Assembly (NCBI GenBank): GCA_963755395.1
Contig: CAVWJJ010000001.1
Span: 248,001-312,000, forward strand
Direction of reading: 5' to 3'
Length of the DNA: 64,000 bases
Origin: DAHVFK01 sp963755395
Lineage (GTDB): Bacteria > Pseudomonadota > Gammaproteobacteria > Burkholderiales > SG8-39
Shown: positions 19,000 through 28,397 of the stretch, in pieces
How the letters are laid out: every line of letters starts with the position of its first letter
Position numbering within the stretch: position 1 is the stretch's first letter
Position numbers and translations under genes: made by a program
Notes under the pieces: model-generated
The model's database searches: none
The model's input: the letters and a program-made list of their open reading frames with translations, nothing else
What the model was told of the DNA's origin: nothing

Positions 19000-19665
19000 T
19001 CAGGCACCATGCACCAGCGGCACGAAGCGCACCGGCAGCACGCTTCTGCGCTCGACGCGACCGTCCGCGTGCTTGCTGACCAGCATTAGTTCCTGCGCGC
19101 CCCAGCGCTCCCCGAGCGGGATCACCATCCTGCCGCCGGGTCTGAGCTGGTCGACGAGCGCCGGAGGAACCTGCGGCGCCGCCGCCGTCACCACGATCGC
19201 ATCGAACGGCGCCTTTTCCGGCCAGCCGCCGTAGCCGTCGCCGACGCGCACCTCCACGTTGGCATAGCCCAGCCCGGCCAGCCGCTCGGCTGCGCTGCGG
19301 CCGAGCTCAGGCACCACCTCGATCGAATACACCCTGGCAACGATCTCGGCCAGGATCGCCGCCTGGTAACCGGACCCGGTGCCGACCTCCAGCACGACCT
19401 GCCCGGGACGCGGCCCGATCAGGTCGGTCGACAGGGCGACGATGTACGGCTGCGAGATGGTCTGGCCAGCGCCGATCGAGAGCGGGAAGTTGCCGTACGC
19501 GAGCGACGCTTCCTGGGGCGGGACCAGCAGGTGGCGCTCGACCTTGCCCAGCGCAGCGCGGACCGCTGGCGACATGGCTTCCAGGCCGGTCTCGGCCGCG
19601 GTCTCGGCGTACATCGCCTCAACCTCCGCGACCATGCGCTCGCGCTGGGTCGCGTAGGTCGTCAC
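19000..19665 (-). CDS. pcm: Protein-L-isoaspartate O-methyltransferase
   Basis: An SAM-dependent repair enzyme, 221 residues, that methylates isoaspartyl residues in damaged proteins. The SAM site VLEVGTGSGYQAAILAEI and the substrate-site pattern SIGAGQTISQPYIVA are classic, and FDAIVVTAAAPQVP follows. The frame opens with a GTG at 19665, 6 nt after the folE2 stop; an internal ATG at 19635 is the alternative. It is the last gene of the xseB-ispA-dxs-folE2-pcm minus-strand row. Confidence 0.95.
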   Translation of the reverse strand: MTTYATQRERMVAEVEAMYAETAAETGLEAMSPAVRAALGKVERHLLVPPQEASLAYGNFPLSIGAGQTISQPYIVALSTDLIGPRPGQVVLEVGTGSGYQAAILAEIVARVYSIEVVPELGRSAAERLAGLGYANVEVRVGDGYGGWPEKAPFDAIVVTAAAPQVPPALVDQLRPGGRMVIPLGERWGAQELMLVSKHADGRVERRSVLPVRFVPLVHGA

Positions 19666-19671
19666 GCGCGC

Positions 19672-20475
19672 TCAGCGCCCGGACTTGTCGCGCTCGATGA
19701 GCGCGTAGGCGCTGTGGTTGTGGATCGACTCGAAGTTCTCCGACTCGACTACATAGGACTCTATGCGCTCGTCGAGGTTGAGCACCGCCGCCACGTCGCG
19801 CACCATGTCCTCGACGAACTTCGGATTGTCGTAGGCGCGCTCGGTGACGTACTTCTCGTCGGGCCGCTTGAGCAGGCCGTACAGCTCGCTCGAGGCCTGC
19901 TTCTCGACCAGGTCGACGATCTCCTCGATCCAGACGAAATCGTTCAGCCGGGCGCTCACGGTGACGTGCGAGCGCTGGTTGTGGGCGCCGCGAGCGGAGA
20001 TCTTCTTCGAGCAGGGACACAGGCTTGTCACCGGCACCAGCACCTTCATGGTGAAGGTCTGCTTGCCGTCGCGGATTTCGCCCACGAACGTGACCTCGTA
20101 GTCCATCAGGCTCTTCACCTTGGACACCGGCGCCGCCTTCTCGATGAAGTACGGGAAGCTCATCTCGATCAGGCCTTCAGCGGCCTCGAGCCGCTCGACC
20201 ATCTCCTTCAGCATGAGCTGGAAGGTTTCCACCGTGATCTCGCGCTCGTGCGCCTCGAGGATCTCGACGAAGCGCGACATGTGGGTGCCCTTGAAGTGAT
20301 GCGGCAGCCCGACGTACATGTTGAACATGGCCACCGTGTGCTGCACGTTGCCGGAGCGCTCCTGGATGCGCATCGGGTGGCGGATCGCCTTGACCCCGAC
20401 CTTGTCGATTGCCAGCTTGCGCGTGTCGGCCGACGCCTGGACGTCGGGGATGTTGTACAGGTCGCGTGATTTCAT
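19672..20475 (-). CDS. folE2: GTP cyclohydrolase FolE2
   Basis: Type IB GTP cyclohydrolase that converts GTP to dihydroneopterin triphosphate, feeding folate and queuosine synthesis; queG lies elsewhere in this window. The 267-residue product shows LVPVTSLCPCSKKIS with the conserved metal-site Cys and FSIHN-type ending (ESIHNHSAYA). The ATG at 20475 (MKSRDLYNIPD) matches the family; a TTG at 20484 is possible. A perfect TATAAT on this strand ends at 20484, only 9 nt before the ATG, so a transcript from it would be almost leaderless. It follows dxs closely. Confidence 0.95.
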   Translation of the reverse strand: MKSRDLYNIPDVQASADTRKLAIDKVGVKAIRHPMRIQERSGNVQHTVAMFNMYVGLPHHFKGTHMSRFVEILEAHEREITVETFQLMLKEMVERLEAAEGLIEMSFPYFIEKAAPVSKVKSLMDYEVTFVGEIRDGKQTFTMKVLVPVTSLCPCSKKISARGAHNQRSHVTVSARLNDFVWIEEIVDLVEKQASSELYGLLKRPDEKYVTERAYDNPKFVEDMVRDVAAVLNLDERIESYVVESENFESIHNHSAYALIERDKSGR

Positions 20476-20497
20476 GAGCCGCAATTATAACATCCGA

Positions 20498-22445
20498 CTA
20501 AATCACTCGGGTATTACGCTCGCCGACCGCCTTGCGGATGCCTTCGGCGTCAAGGCCGACCGACGCGAGCAGCTTCGACGGTATCGCCGTGGTCGATGAA
20601 CCGGTCCGGCAGGCCGAGCAGCAGCACCCGCCGCTCGATCCCGAGCGCGGCCAGCGCCTCGCAAACCGCGCCGCCCGCGCCGCCCATCACCGCGTGTTCT
20701 TCCACCGTCACCAGCAGCTCGTGGCTCTCGGCCAGCTGGCGCAGCAGGTCGACGTCGAGCGGCTTGACGAAGCGCATGTTGGCGACCGTCGCGTCGAGCG
20801 CCGCGGCGGCCTCGAGCGCCGGCTTGAGCATGCTGCCGAAAGCGAGGATCGCCACCCGCCGGCCTTCGCGCCGCAGCTCCGCCTTGCCGAGCGGCAGCGC
20901 GCTCATCGCCTTGCGCACTTCGACCCCCGGGCCGCTGCCGCGCGGGTAGCGCACCGCGGCCGGCGAATCGAGCGTGAACGCGGTGTAGAGCATCTGTCGG
21001 CATTCGTCCTCGTCGGAAGGCGCCATGACCGTCAGATTCGGCATGCAGTCGCAGGTAAGCGTAGTCGAAGGCGCCGTCGTGCGTCGCGCCGTCGGCGCCG
21101 ACCAGCCCGCCGCGGTCGAGCGCGAATACGACCGGCAGGTTCTGGATCGCCACGTCGTGGATCAGCTGGTCGTAGCCGCGCTGCAGAAAGGTCGAGTAGA
21201 TCGCCACCACCGGCTTGACGCCCTCGCAGGCGAGTCCCGCGGCGAAAGTGACCGCGTGCTGCTCGGCGATGCCGACGTCGAAGTAGCGCTGCGGAAACGT
21301 GCTCCGAGAACTTCACCATGCCGGAGCCCTCGCGCATCGCCGGCGTGATCGCCACCAGCCGCTGGTCGAGCTCGGCCATGTCGCACAGCCAGTCGCCGAA
21401 GACCTGCGTGTAGCTGGGCCGGCCGCCAGTGGTCTTGCTTGACGATGCCCTCGGCCGGATCGAACTTGCCGGGACCGTGGTAGGCGATCGGGTCGTCCTC
21501 GGCCAGCTTGTAGCCCTGGCCCTTGCGCGTCACCACGTGCAGGAACTGCGGGCCCTTCAGCTTGCGCGATGTTGACCAGGGTCGGGATCAGCGCATCGAG
21601 ATCGTGGCCGTCGATCGGGCCGATGTAGTTGAAGCCGAATTCCTCGAACAGCGTGGACGGCGTCACCATGCCCTTGACGTGCTCTTCGGCGCGGCTTGCG
21701 CGAGCTCCCACACCGGCGGCACGCGCTTGAGCAGCGTGCTCGCTCGCCGCGTCGCGGCGGTGGCGTAGAAGCGCGCCCGACATCAGCCGCGCGAGGTAGT
21801 TCGTTGAGCGCGCCCACGGGCGGCGAGATCGACATGTCGTTGTCGTTCAGAATCACCAGCAGGTCGACGTCCATGGCGCCGGCGTTGTTCATCGCCTCGA
21901 ACGCCATTCCCGCCGTCATCGCGCCGTCGCCGATGACCGCGATCGCGCGCCGTTGCTCACCCTTCAGCTTGGCTGCGATCGCCATGCCGAGCGCGGCCGA
22001 GATCGAGGTCGAGGAGTGCGCCGTGCCGAAGGTGTCGTAGGGCGCTCTCGCTGCGGCGCGGGAAAGCCGGAGATGCCGCCCAGCATGCGCAGCCGGGCCA
22101 TGGCCTCGCGCCGGCCGGTGAGGATCTTGTGCGCGTAGGTCTGGTGGCCCGACGTCCCACACGATGCCGGTCTTCCGGCGTGTCGAACACGTAATGCAGC
22201 GCGATGGTGAGCTCGACCGTGCCCAGGTTCGACGACAGATGGCCGCCCGTGGTCGAGACCGATTCGAGCACGAATGCGCGCAGCTCGTCGGCCAGCTGCT
22301 TCAGCTGCTTGCGCTCGAGCCGTCGCAGCGCGGCGGGATCGTCGATCGTCCTGAGCAGTTCGTACATGGCCGGATTGTAGTCCTGCACGCGCGCGTCCCC
22401 GTCCTCGCGGGGCAGCCCGTCCGGGACGCCGGTGATGGCCGCCAT
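20498..22445 (-). CDS. dxs: 1-deoxy-D-xylulose-5-phosphate synthase, frameshifted
   Basis: A thiamine-diphosphate enzyme for the first step of the MEP isoprenoid pathway (pyruvate plus glyceraldehyde 3-phosphate). Pieces in all three frames show STTGGHLSSNLGTVEL, SSTSISAALGMA, the ThDP motif GDGAMTAGMAFEAMNN, ILNDNDMSISPPVGAL, FEEFGFNYIGPIDGHD and the C-terminal GLPDRFIDHGD. Single-base insertions occur roughly every 100-200 nt. The inferred stop is TAG at 20498. The start at 22445 overlaps the ispA TGA (TGATG); the shorter family-type start MYELL is at 22367. Sequence errors are the likely cause. Confidence 0.88.
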
Positions 22446-23352
22446 CAGAATTTCCTCAGCACGATGTAGTCCGCCAGCTCGCCCAGCCGGCGCGCGCGCG
22501 TGCCGAAATCCGCCAGCGCGGCGTGGGCGTCGCGCCGCAGCGTCTCGGCGAACTCGAGCGCGCCGCCGACGCCCATGGTCGATGACGTAAGTCGGCTTGC
22601 CCTGCCTGGCATCCTTGCCCGCGGTCTTGCCAAGCGTCGCGGTGCTCGCCTCGGCGTCGAGCACGTCGTCCACCACCTGGAACGCGAGCCCGACGCACTT
22701 GGCGTAGTGGTCGAGCTTGGCGCCCTGCGCGTCGCCCAGCGAGCGGCCGCAGGCGGCGCCGAGCGCGACCGCGGCGCGGATCAGGGCGCCGGTCTTGCAG
22801 ATGTGCATCAGCTCCAGCTCGGGCAGCGTGAGCGGCTTGCCGTCGACTCCAGGTCGATCGCCTGACCGCCCGCCATGCCGCGCGAGCCGGCGGCATGGGC
22901 AAGCGCGCGCACCATCTGCGAGCTGGGCCGCCGGATCGTCCGCCAGCCGGTGCTCCGCCAGAAGCTGGAAGGCGAGCGCCTGCAGCGCGTCTCCGGCCAG
23001 CAGCGCCGTCGCCTCGTCGTACTCGACGTGCAGCGTCGGCTTGCCGCGCCGCAGCACGTCGTCGTCCATGCACGGCAGGTCGTCGTGAACCAGCGAATAG
23101 GCGTGGATCATCTCCACCGCCGCAGGCGGCGATCTCGAGCCGCTCCGGGCTCGCGTCCGAAACCGCGCCGGCGGCGAACGCGAGCAGCGGCCGCACCCGC
23201 TTGCCGCCGCCGAGGCTCGCGTAGCGCATGGCCTGGTGCAGCCGCCCCCCGGGCGCGAGCTGCGGTGCGGGAAGCAGGCGCGCCAGCGCGGCCTCCATCC
23301 GCCCCTGGACCGCGCTCAGCCAGGTCTGGAAGTTCGGCTCAGTCGTCGTCAC
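22445..23352 (-). CDS. ispA: Farnesyl/geranyl diphosphate synthase, frameshifted
   Basis: A short-chain trans-prenyl synthase that condenses IPP and DMAPP. Visible are MRYASLGGGKRVRPLL, the first Asp-rich motif DDLPCMDDD with HAYSLVHDDL, EYDEATALLAGDALQ and the second Asp-rich motif QVVDDVLDAE. Several single-base insertions split the frame, for example near 23126 just before EMIHAYS. The likely start is a GTG at 23352, inside the end of xseB (14-nt overlap), giving the tight xseB-ispA-dxs order seen in many proteobacteria. It supplies prenyl chains for quinone and undecaprenyl carriers. Confidence 0.88.
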
Positions 23353-23617
23353 CTTGCTCGGGCCCGGCGGCAGCCAGCGGCTTGAGCACCTCGCCTTCGA
23401 GCACCTTGACCTGCTGCTGGGCCGCCTCGAGCCGCTGCTGACAGAAGCGCGCGAGCTCCAGCCCGCGCTTGTGGGCGGCCAGGGCCTGCTCGAGGCTGAG
23501 GCTGCCGCCCTCCATGCGGGCAACGATGCGCTCGAGCTCGGCGAGCGCCTTCTCGAAACTCAGCTCGGACGGCGGGGTGGCTTCGGCGGCGGAACTTTGC
23601 CGGGGAGACTTGCTCAT
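23339..23617 (-). CDS. xseB: Exodeoxyribonuclease VII small subunit
   Basis: A 92-residue helical subunit that pairs with XseA (encoded at 47957 in this window) to degrade single-stranded DNA. It is recognised by ELSFEKALAELERIVARMEGG and SLEQALAAHKRGLELARFCQQRL. It is the first gene of the minus-strand ispA-dxs row and is divergent from the Rieske gene, whose ATG lies 84 nt away. Confidence 0.95.
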   Translation of the reverse strand: MSKSPRQSSAAEATPPSELSFEKALAELERIVARMEGGSLSLEQALAAHKRGLELARFCQQRLEAAQQQVKVLEGEVLKPLAAAGPEQGDDD

Positions 23618-23701
23618 AGAGAGCGAGACCTTAGCCGACCGGGCGCTGGCCGGTCAAACCCGGTCTGCGCTAGAATTCCGCGCCCTATTTGGGGGAGCCC
23701 G

Positions 23702-24811
23702 ATGTCCGACATCGCCGCAGTTCGCCACCTGAGGCCGGCAAACGCCCAGTTGCCCCTGGCGTGGTACTTCGACCCGGAAATCTTCGCCCTGGAGAAAACG
23801 CTGGTGCTCGAGGCGGGGCCGAACTACGTAGGGCACGAGCTCATGGTCCCCAACCCGGGCGACTACCGCACGCTGGCCCAGTTGGATCACGCCAAGATGC
23901 TGGTGCGCAATGAGGCCGGGGTCGAGCTGCTGTCCAACGTCTGCCGCCACCGCCAGTCGATCATGCTCGAAGGCGCCGGTCACGCGCAGAACATCGTTTG
24001 CCCGCTGCACCGCTGGACCTATGACCTGCATGGCGAGCTGCTCGGTGCGCCGCACTTCGGCGAAACTCCCTGCCTCGGGCTCGCCTCGACCCCGCTCACG
24101 AACTGGCAAGGTCTACTGTTCGCCGGCCCGCGCGACCCGCGTCGCGAGCTCGCTACGCTCTCGGTCGCGGCTGATTTCGACTTCTCCGGCTATATGCTCG
24201 ACCGGGTGCTGATCGAAGATCACCCGGTCAACTGGAAGATCTTCCTCGAGCTCTACCTGGAGCTCTACCACGTCGAGCCGTTCCACCCTGGGTTGTCCAA
24301 CTACGCCGATCTGCACGACTTCCGCATCGAATACGGCGAAAACTGGTCGGTTCAGATCATGGGCGCCAAGGCCGGCCTGACGGCGCCGGGAACGCCTGCC
24401 TACCGCAGCTGGCAGCAGGCTTGCCTCGGGCGCCTCGAGGGGCGCGCGCCGAAACAGGGTGCGCTGTGGATGACTTACTATCCCGACGTGATGCTCGAGT
24501 GGTACCCCAACGTGCTGGTCGTCTCGACCATCGTGCCGCGCGGACCCGACCTGACCCGCAACGTGGTCGAGTTCTACTATCCGGAGGAGATCGCGCTGTT
24601 CGAGCGCGAGTTCGTGCAGGCGCAGCAGGCAGCCTACCTCGAGACCGCGACCGAGGACGGCGAGTTGTGCGGGCGCGTCGCGCGCGGGCGCCGCGCGCTC
24701 CATGGGCAGGGCCAGGACGACGCCGGGCCGTATCAGTCGCCGCTGGAGGACACGCTGCTGCACTTCCACGAGTGGCTGCGCGCGCGCCTCGGGCGGCCGG
24801 CGGCCGCATAG
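23702..24811 (+). CDS. Rieske non-heme iron oxygenase, alpha subunit type
   Basis: 369 residues. The Rieske [2Fe-2S] domain has C81-x-H83 and C100-x2-H103 (NVCRHRQ, VCPLHRW). The catalytic domain shows ELYLELYHVEPFH: His190 and His195 are the expected iron ligands. The residue at the usual bridging Asp position is Glu187, as in choline/carnitine-type monooxygenases rather than naphthalene-type dioxygenases, from my knowledge of the families. The substrate is unknown, and no reductase or ferredoxin gene is adjacent. It is followed 1 nt later by a sulfurtransferase and a DUF2784 gene, forming a small operon. Confidence 0.88.
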   Translation: MSDIAAVRHLRPANAQLPLAWYFDPEIFALEKTLVLEAGPNYVGHELMVPNPGDYRTLAQLDHAKMLVRNEAGVELLSNVCRHRQSIMLEGAGHAQNIVCPLHRWTYDLHGELLGAPHFGETPCLGLASTPLTNWQGLLFAGPRDPRRELATLSVAADFDFSGYMLDRVLIEDHPVNWKIFLELYLELYHVEPFHPGLSNYADLHDFRIEYGENWSVQIMGAKAGLTAPGTPAYRSWQQACLGRLEGRAPKQGALWMTYYPDVMLEWYPNVLVVSTIVPRGPDLTRNVVEFYYPEEIALFEREFVQAQQAAYLETATEDGELCGRVARGRRALHGQGQDDAGPYQSPLEDTLLHFHEWLRARLGRPAAA

Positions 24812-24812
24812 C

Positions 24813-25655
24813 ATGGCGCACACCGCGCTCGTCACGACCGCCGAGCTGGCGCGCCACCCCGGGTGGCGGGTGTTCGACTGTCGCCACGACCTTTCCAGGC
24901 CCTATCTGGGCGAGCAGCAGTATGCCCACGTCCACATCCGCGGCGCGCTGTTCGCGCACCTCGATCGCGACCTGTCGGCGGCGCCGAACGGCCGCAACGG
25001 GCGCCATCCGCTGCCGGACCCGGCCGTGTTCGTCGCCTGGCTGGGACGCCAGGGCCTGCGGCCGGGCGACCAGGTCGTCACCTACGACGCCAACAACGGC
25101 GCGATGGCGTCGCGCCTGTGGTGGATGCTGCGCTGGGTCGGGCACGACGCCGCGGCGGTGCTCGACGGCGGCCTTGCCAAGTGGCTCGAGGAGGAACGCG
25201 AGGTTACCGCCGAAGTTCCCTCCTTTCCCGCTACCGACTACGTCGCCCGCCTCCGTCCGGAGATGAACGCCGCGGTGGATCTGGTCGAGCGGCACCTCGG
25301 CGCGGCGGACATGCTCCTGCTCGATGCGCGGGCGCCTGCCCGCTTTCTGGGCGAGGCCGAGCCGATCGATCCGGTCGCCGGCCGCATCCCGGGCGCGCGC
25401 AACCGGTTCAACGGCGAGAACCTTACGCCCGACGGTACGTTCAAGCAGCCCGGCGTGCTGAAGAAGGAACTGGCCGCGCTGCTCGGCGAGCGCGATCCGA
25501 CCGAAGTGGTGCATTACTGCGGCTCGGGCGTTGCCGCCTGCCACAACCTGCTGGCGATGGAAGTCGCCGGCCTGCCCGGCTCGCGCATCTACGCCGGCTC
25601 ATGGAGCGAATGGATCGCCGATCCGCGCCGGCCGCAGGCGAAGGGTCCCGCATAG
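24813..25655 (+). CDS. sseA: Thiosulfate/3-mercaptopyruvate sulfurtransferase
   Basis: A two-rhodanese-domain protein of 280 residues. The first domain (VFDCRHDLSRPYLG, HIRGALFAHLDRDLS) is inactive-like; the second holds the catalytic Cys loop HYCGSGVAACHN (Cys at about residue 238) and LLDARAPARFLGEAEP. The loop CGSGVAA resembles the CG(S/T)GVTA loop of mercaptopyruvate sulfurtransferases, so transfer of sulfur from mercaptopyruvate is more likely than from thiosulfate. The start overlaps the end of the Rieske gene closely (ATG 1 nt after TAG). Confidence 0.9.
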   Translation: MAHTALVTTAELARHPGWRVFDCRHDLSRPYLGEQQYAHVHIRGALFAHLDRDLSAAPNGRNGRHPLPDPAVFVAWLGRQGLRPGDQVVTYDANNGAMASRLWWMLRWVGHDAAAVLDGGLAKWLEEEREVTAEVPSFPATDYVARLRPEMNAAVDLVERHLGAADMLLLDARAPARFLGEAEPIDPVAGRIPGARNRFNGENLTPDGTFKQPGVLKKELAALLGERDPTEVVHYCGSGVAACHNLLAMEVAGLPGSRIYAGSWSEWIADPRRPQAKGPA

Positions 25656-26020
25656 CCGCCGACGCGCTGCTCGTCGCGCATTTTGCGCTCGCGGCCTTCA
25701 TCACCGGCGGGCTGCTGCTGATCTGGATCGGCGCCGCCGCGCGCTGGCGCTGGGTGCGCAACCCCTGGTTCCGCCTGCTGCACCTGGCCGCAATCGCGAT
25801 CGTCGCGCTTGAAGGATTGCTCGGCACCGCCTGCCCGCTCACGCTGTGGGAAGACATGCTGCGCGGCGGCCAGCAGCCGCGCACGTTCGTCGGGCGCTGG
25901 GTGCAGGCGCTGCTCTATTACGACGCGCCCGAGCGGCTGTTTACCGCGCTGTACGTCTTCTGGGCGCTGGCGACGCTCGTCACGCTGTGGCTCGCTCCGC
26001 CCACGAAAAGAGCTGCCTGA
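25610..26020 (+). CDS. DUF2784 family membrane protein
   Basis: A small inner-membrane protein of about 136 residues with three to four helices (ALLVAHFALAAFITGGLLLIW, LLHLAAIAIVALEGLLG and the C-terminal ALYVFWALATLVTLWL) and the family stretch GTACPLTLWEDMLR. The function is unknown. No ATG exists near the first helix, so I choose 25610 (ATG inside the sulfurtransferase 3' end, 46-nt overlap); 25601 is the alternative. Its 3' end overlaps the convergent hydrolase gene by 41 nt. Confidence 0.78.
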   Translation: MDRRSAPAAGEGSRIAADALLVAHFALAAFITGGLLLIWIGAAARWRWVRNPWFRLLHLAAIAIVALEGLLGTACPLTLWEDMLRGGQQPRTFVGRWVQALLYYDAPERLFTALYVFWALATLVTLWLAPPTKRAA

Positions 26021-26876
26021 AAACCTCCTCGCGCACCGGCGCGCGCGACAGCACCAGGTCGTGCAAGCCGCCCGGGAAGGCGAGCACGCTCACCCGCGGG
26101 CCGAGCGTGCGGCTCCAGCGCGCGATGTCGCGCCAGTCGAGCACGATGTCGGCCTCGTCGGAATGCATCGACAGCACCGGCAGCGCGAGGCTCAGGCCCG
26201 CGTGCACCCGTGCGTGAGCGTCGGCGACCGCGGCAAGCCAGCCGAAGTACGCGGGAAAACCGAGCTCGGGCTTCAGCCGCAGGTCGAAATCCCATTCGCC
26301 GCCGAAGTCCCGGTGCAGGCTCCTCACGTACTCTGGCCGCAGGGCGCGTGGGTCGCTCAGGAACGGCCTGACACGGCCCACCGCCGCCGCGATGCGAAGC
26401 TGCAGCCGCGGCAGCCCGCGGCCCCTGAACTCGAAGAACGGGCTGTTGAGCCAGAGCGCGCGCAGCAGACCGCGGCGCTCGCCCTCGGCGGCGTAGAGCG
26501 AGCACAGCAGGCCGCCGGTGGAATGCCCGGCGAGCAGCACCGGCTGGCCGATTTCTTCGAGCGAGCGCGTGATCTCGGGATAGTACTCGTCGATGCGCTT
26601 GCAAAAGCAAGGGTGCTGCTGCGCGCGCAGCGATCGTCCATGCTTGCGCAGGTCGAGCGCGTGGAACGCATAGCCTTCCTGCGCGAAGCGCAGCGCCATG
26701 TGGCGCTGGAAGAAATAATCGACGAAGCCGTGCACGTAGAGCACGGCGCCGCGCGGCGCGCTGGCGACGGGCAGGCGCACGAGCGTGGCCACGACCTCGC
26801 CGTCGTAGTCGGGAGGAAATTCGAGCGTCTTCGCCTCGAAACCCTCGAGCAGCGGATCGCGGCGCCAGTCACTCAT
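25980..26876 (-). CDS. Alpha/beta hydrolase (serine hydrolase / lysophospholipase-like)
   Basis: 298 residues with an alpha/beta hydrolase fold: LYVHGFVDYFF (oxyanion region), the nucleophile elbow LAGHSTGGLL (Ser at about residue 120), a Asp in SMHSDEADIVLDW and the final His in FPGGLHDLVLSR. This matches the monoacylglycerol-lipase/lysophospholipase group. The natural substrate is unknown. The ATG at 26876 overlaps the queG 3' end by 8 nt, so it is coupled to queG. Confidence 0.85.
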   Translation of the reverse strand: MSDWRRDPLLEGFEAKTLEFPPDYDGEVVATLVRLPVASAPRGAVLYVHGFVDYFFQRHMALRFAQEGYAFHALDLRKHGRSLRAQQHPCFCKRIDEYYPEITRSLEEIGQPVLLAGHSTGGLLCSLYAAEGERRGLLRALWLNSPFFEFRGRGLPRLQLRIAAAVGRVRPFLSDPRALRPEYVRSLHRDFGGEWDFDLRLKPELGFPAYFGWLAAVADAHARVHAGLSLALPVLSMHSDEADIVLDWRDIARWSRTLGPRVSVLAFPGGLHDLVLSRAPVREEVFRQLFSWAERATA

Positions 26877-27909
26877 GCCGCGCCAGCGCCCATTCGACGT
26901 GCTCGCGCACGAGAGGCGACGGATGATTCGCGCGCGCGCGCAGTGCCGCGAGCACCTCCGGCGCGCGCGGCGCGTTGCCCAGGCCGACCGCGAGGTTGCG
27001 CAGCCAGCGCTCGTAGCCGATGCGGCGGATCGCCGAGCCGCGCATGCGCGCATCGAACTGCTCCTCGCTCCACGCGAACAGCCCGACCAGCGTCGCGCTG
27101 TCGAGCCCGTTGCGCGCTCGGAAGTCCTCCTCCGCCGTCGGCTTCGCGAATCCGTTCCAGGGACACACCAGCTGGCAATCGTCGCAGCCGTAGACCCGGT
27201 TGCCGATCAGCGCTCGCAGCTCCTGCGGGATCGACCCCTTGTGCTCGATCGTGAGGTAGGAAATGCAGCGCCGCGCGTCGAGCAGGTAGGGAGCGCGAAT
27301 CGCCTGCGTCGGACAGACGTCGATGCACTTGGTGCAGCGGCCGCAGTGCTCGCCCGCGGGCGCATCGGCCGGCAGCGGCAGGTCGCAGTAGATCTCGCCG
27401 AGAAAGAACCACGACCCGGCGTCGCGCGACAGCAGCAGGGTGTGCTTGCCGCGCCAGCCGATGCCGGCGCGCGCCGCCAGCTCGACCTCCATCACCGGGG
27501 CCGAGTCCGCGAACACGCGGTAGCCGAAAGCACCAGCCTCGCCTTGCACGCGCTCGCACAGCTTCTGCAGCCGCGCGCGCAGCAGCCTGTGATAGTCGCG
27601 CCCGCGGGCGTAGCGCGCGACGTAGGCGCGCCGGCCGTCGCCGAGCGTCTCCCATTCGTCGCCCGCGGCGGGCGCGTAGTCCATGCGGCAGCTGATCACG
27701 CGCTGCGTCCCCGGCACCAGTTCGGCCGGCCGCGCGCGCAACGTGCCGTGGCGCGCCATATAATCCATGTCGCCCTGCCAGCCCATGTGCAGCCATTCGG
27801 CGAGCCGCGCTTCGGCAGCCGCGAGATCGGTGGCGGCGATGCCGACGGCCTGGAAGCCGAGCTCACCGCCCCACTGCTTGATTTTCGCCGCGAGCGCGCC
27901 GTAGTCCAC
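26869..27909 (-). CDS. queG: Epoxyqueuosine reductase
   Basis: A cobalamin-dependent iron-sulfur enzyme of 346 residues that makes the last step of queuosine in tRNA (epoxyqueuosine to queuosine). It shows ADSAPVMEVELAARAGIGW (active-site Asp), a first cluster CGRCTKCIDVCP and a second GCDDCQLVCPWN, giving two [4Fe-4S] clusters. The C-terminal helical repeat region for tRNA follows. The GTG start is only 14 nt from the tsaE ATG on the other strand, so the two promoters must overlap coding DNA. The B12 adenosyltransferase at 49717 is a distant related function. Confidence 0.95.
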   Translation of the reverse strand: MDYGALAAKIKQWGGELGFQAVGIAATDLAAAEARLAEWLHMGWQGDMDYMARHGTLRARPAELVPGTQRVISCRMDYAPAAGDEWETLGDGRRAYVARYARGRDYHRLLRARLQKLCERVQGEAGAFGYRVFADSAPVMEVELAARAGIGWRGKHTLLLSRDAGSWFFLGEIYCDLPLPADAPAGEHCGRCTKCIDVCPTQAIRAPYLLDARRCISYLTIEHKGSIPQELRALIGNRVYGCDDCQLVCPWNGFAKPTAEEDFRARNGLDSATLVGLFAWSEEQFDARMRGSAIRRIGYERWLRNLAVGLGNAPRAPEVLAALRARANHPSPLVREHVEWALARHE

Positions 27910-27923
27910 ATGCCGGATACTAA

Positions 27924-28397
27924 ATGAGCGAGTCGCTTTTCCTGCCCGACGAAGGCGCGACCCGAAGACTCGGGGCGGCGCTTGCCGCGGGCATCGCCGC
28001 AGGGCGGGTAATCTTCCTCCGCGGCGACCTCGGGACAGGAAAAACTACGCTGGTTCAAGGACTTCTTCGCGCGCTGGGATTCGCCGGGAGGGTCAAGAGC
28101 CCGACCTATTCTCTGGTTGAACTTTATAAGCTTTCGAGATTAAACTTGTATCACTTTGATTTCTATCGGTTCGAAGACCGATCTGAATGGATCGACTCAG
28201 GATTTCGGGATTACTTCAGCCAGGATTCGGCCTGCGTGGTCGAATGGCCCGAGCGGGTCGCGGGCATGCTCGCGCCGCCCGACCTCGAGTTGCGGCTGGA
28301 GATTTTCGGCGCCGGGCGCCAGGCGTACCTGGCAGCGCAAACGGCAGCCGGCCGCGACTGGCTCGCCGCTGCCTTGAGGCGCTGGTCGCAGGCCTGA
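27924..28397 (+). CDS. tsaE: tRNA threonylcarbamoyladenosine biosynthesis ATPase TsaE
   Basis: A 157-residue P-loop protein required with TsaB/TsaD for the t6A37 modification of ANN-decoding tRNAs. Walker A is FLRGDLGTGKTTLVQGLL, followed by SPTYSLVELY and the Walker-B-like LNLYHFDFYR. The DNA around 28110-28200 is less GC-rich than its surroundings (AT-rich codons for YKLSRLNLYHFDFYRF), which fits conserved aromatic residues rather than transfer. The amidase gene follows and overlaps. Confidence 0.95.
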   Translation: MSESLFLPDEGATRRLGAALAAGIAAGRVIFLRGDLGTGKTTLVQGLLRALGFAGRVKSPTYSLVELYKLSRLNLYHFDFYRFEDRSEWIDSGFRDYFSQDSACVVEWPERVAGMLAPPDLELRLEIFGAGRQAYLAAQTAAGRDWLAAALRRWSQA

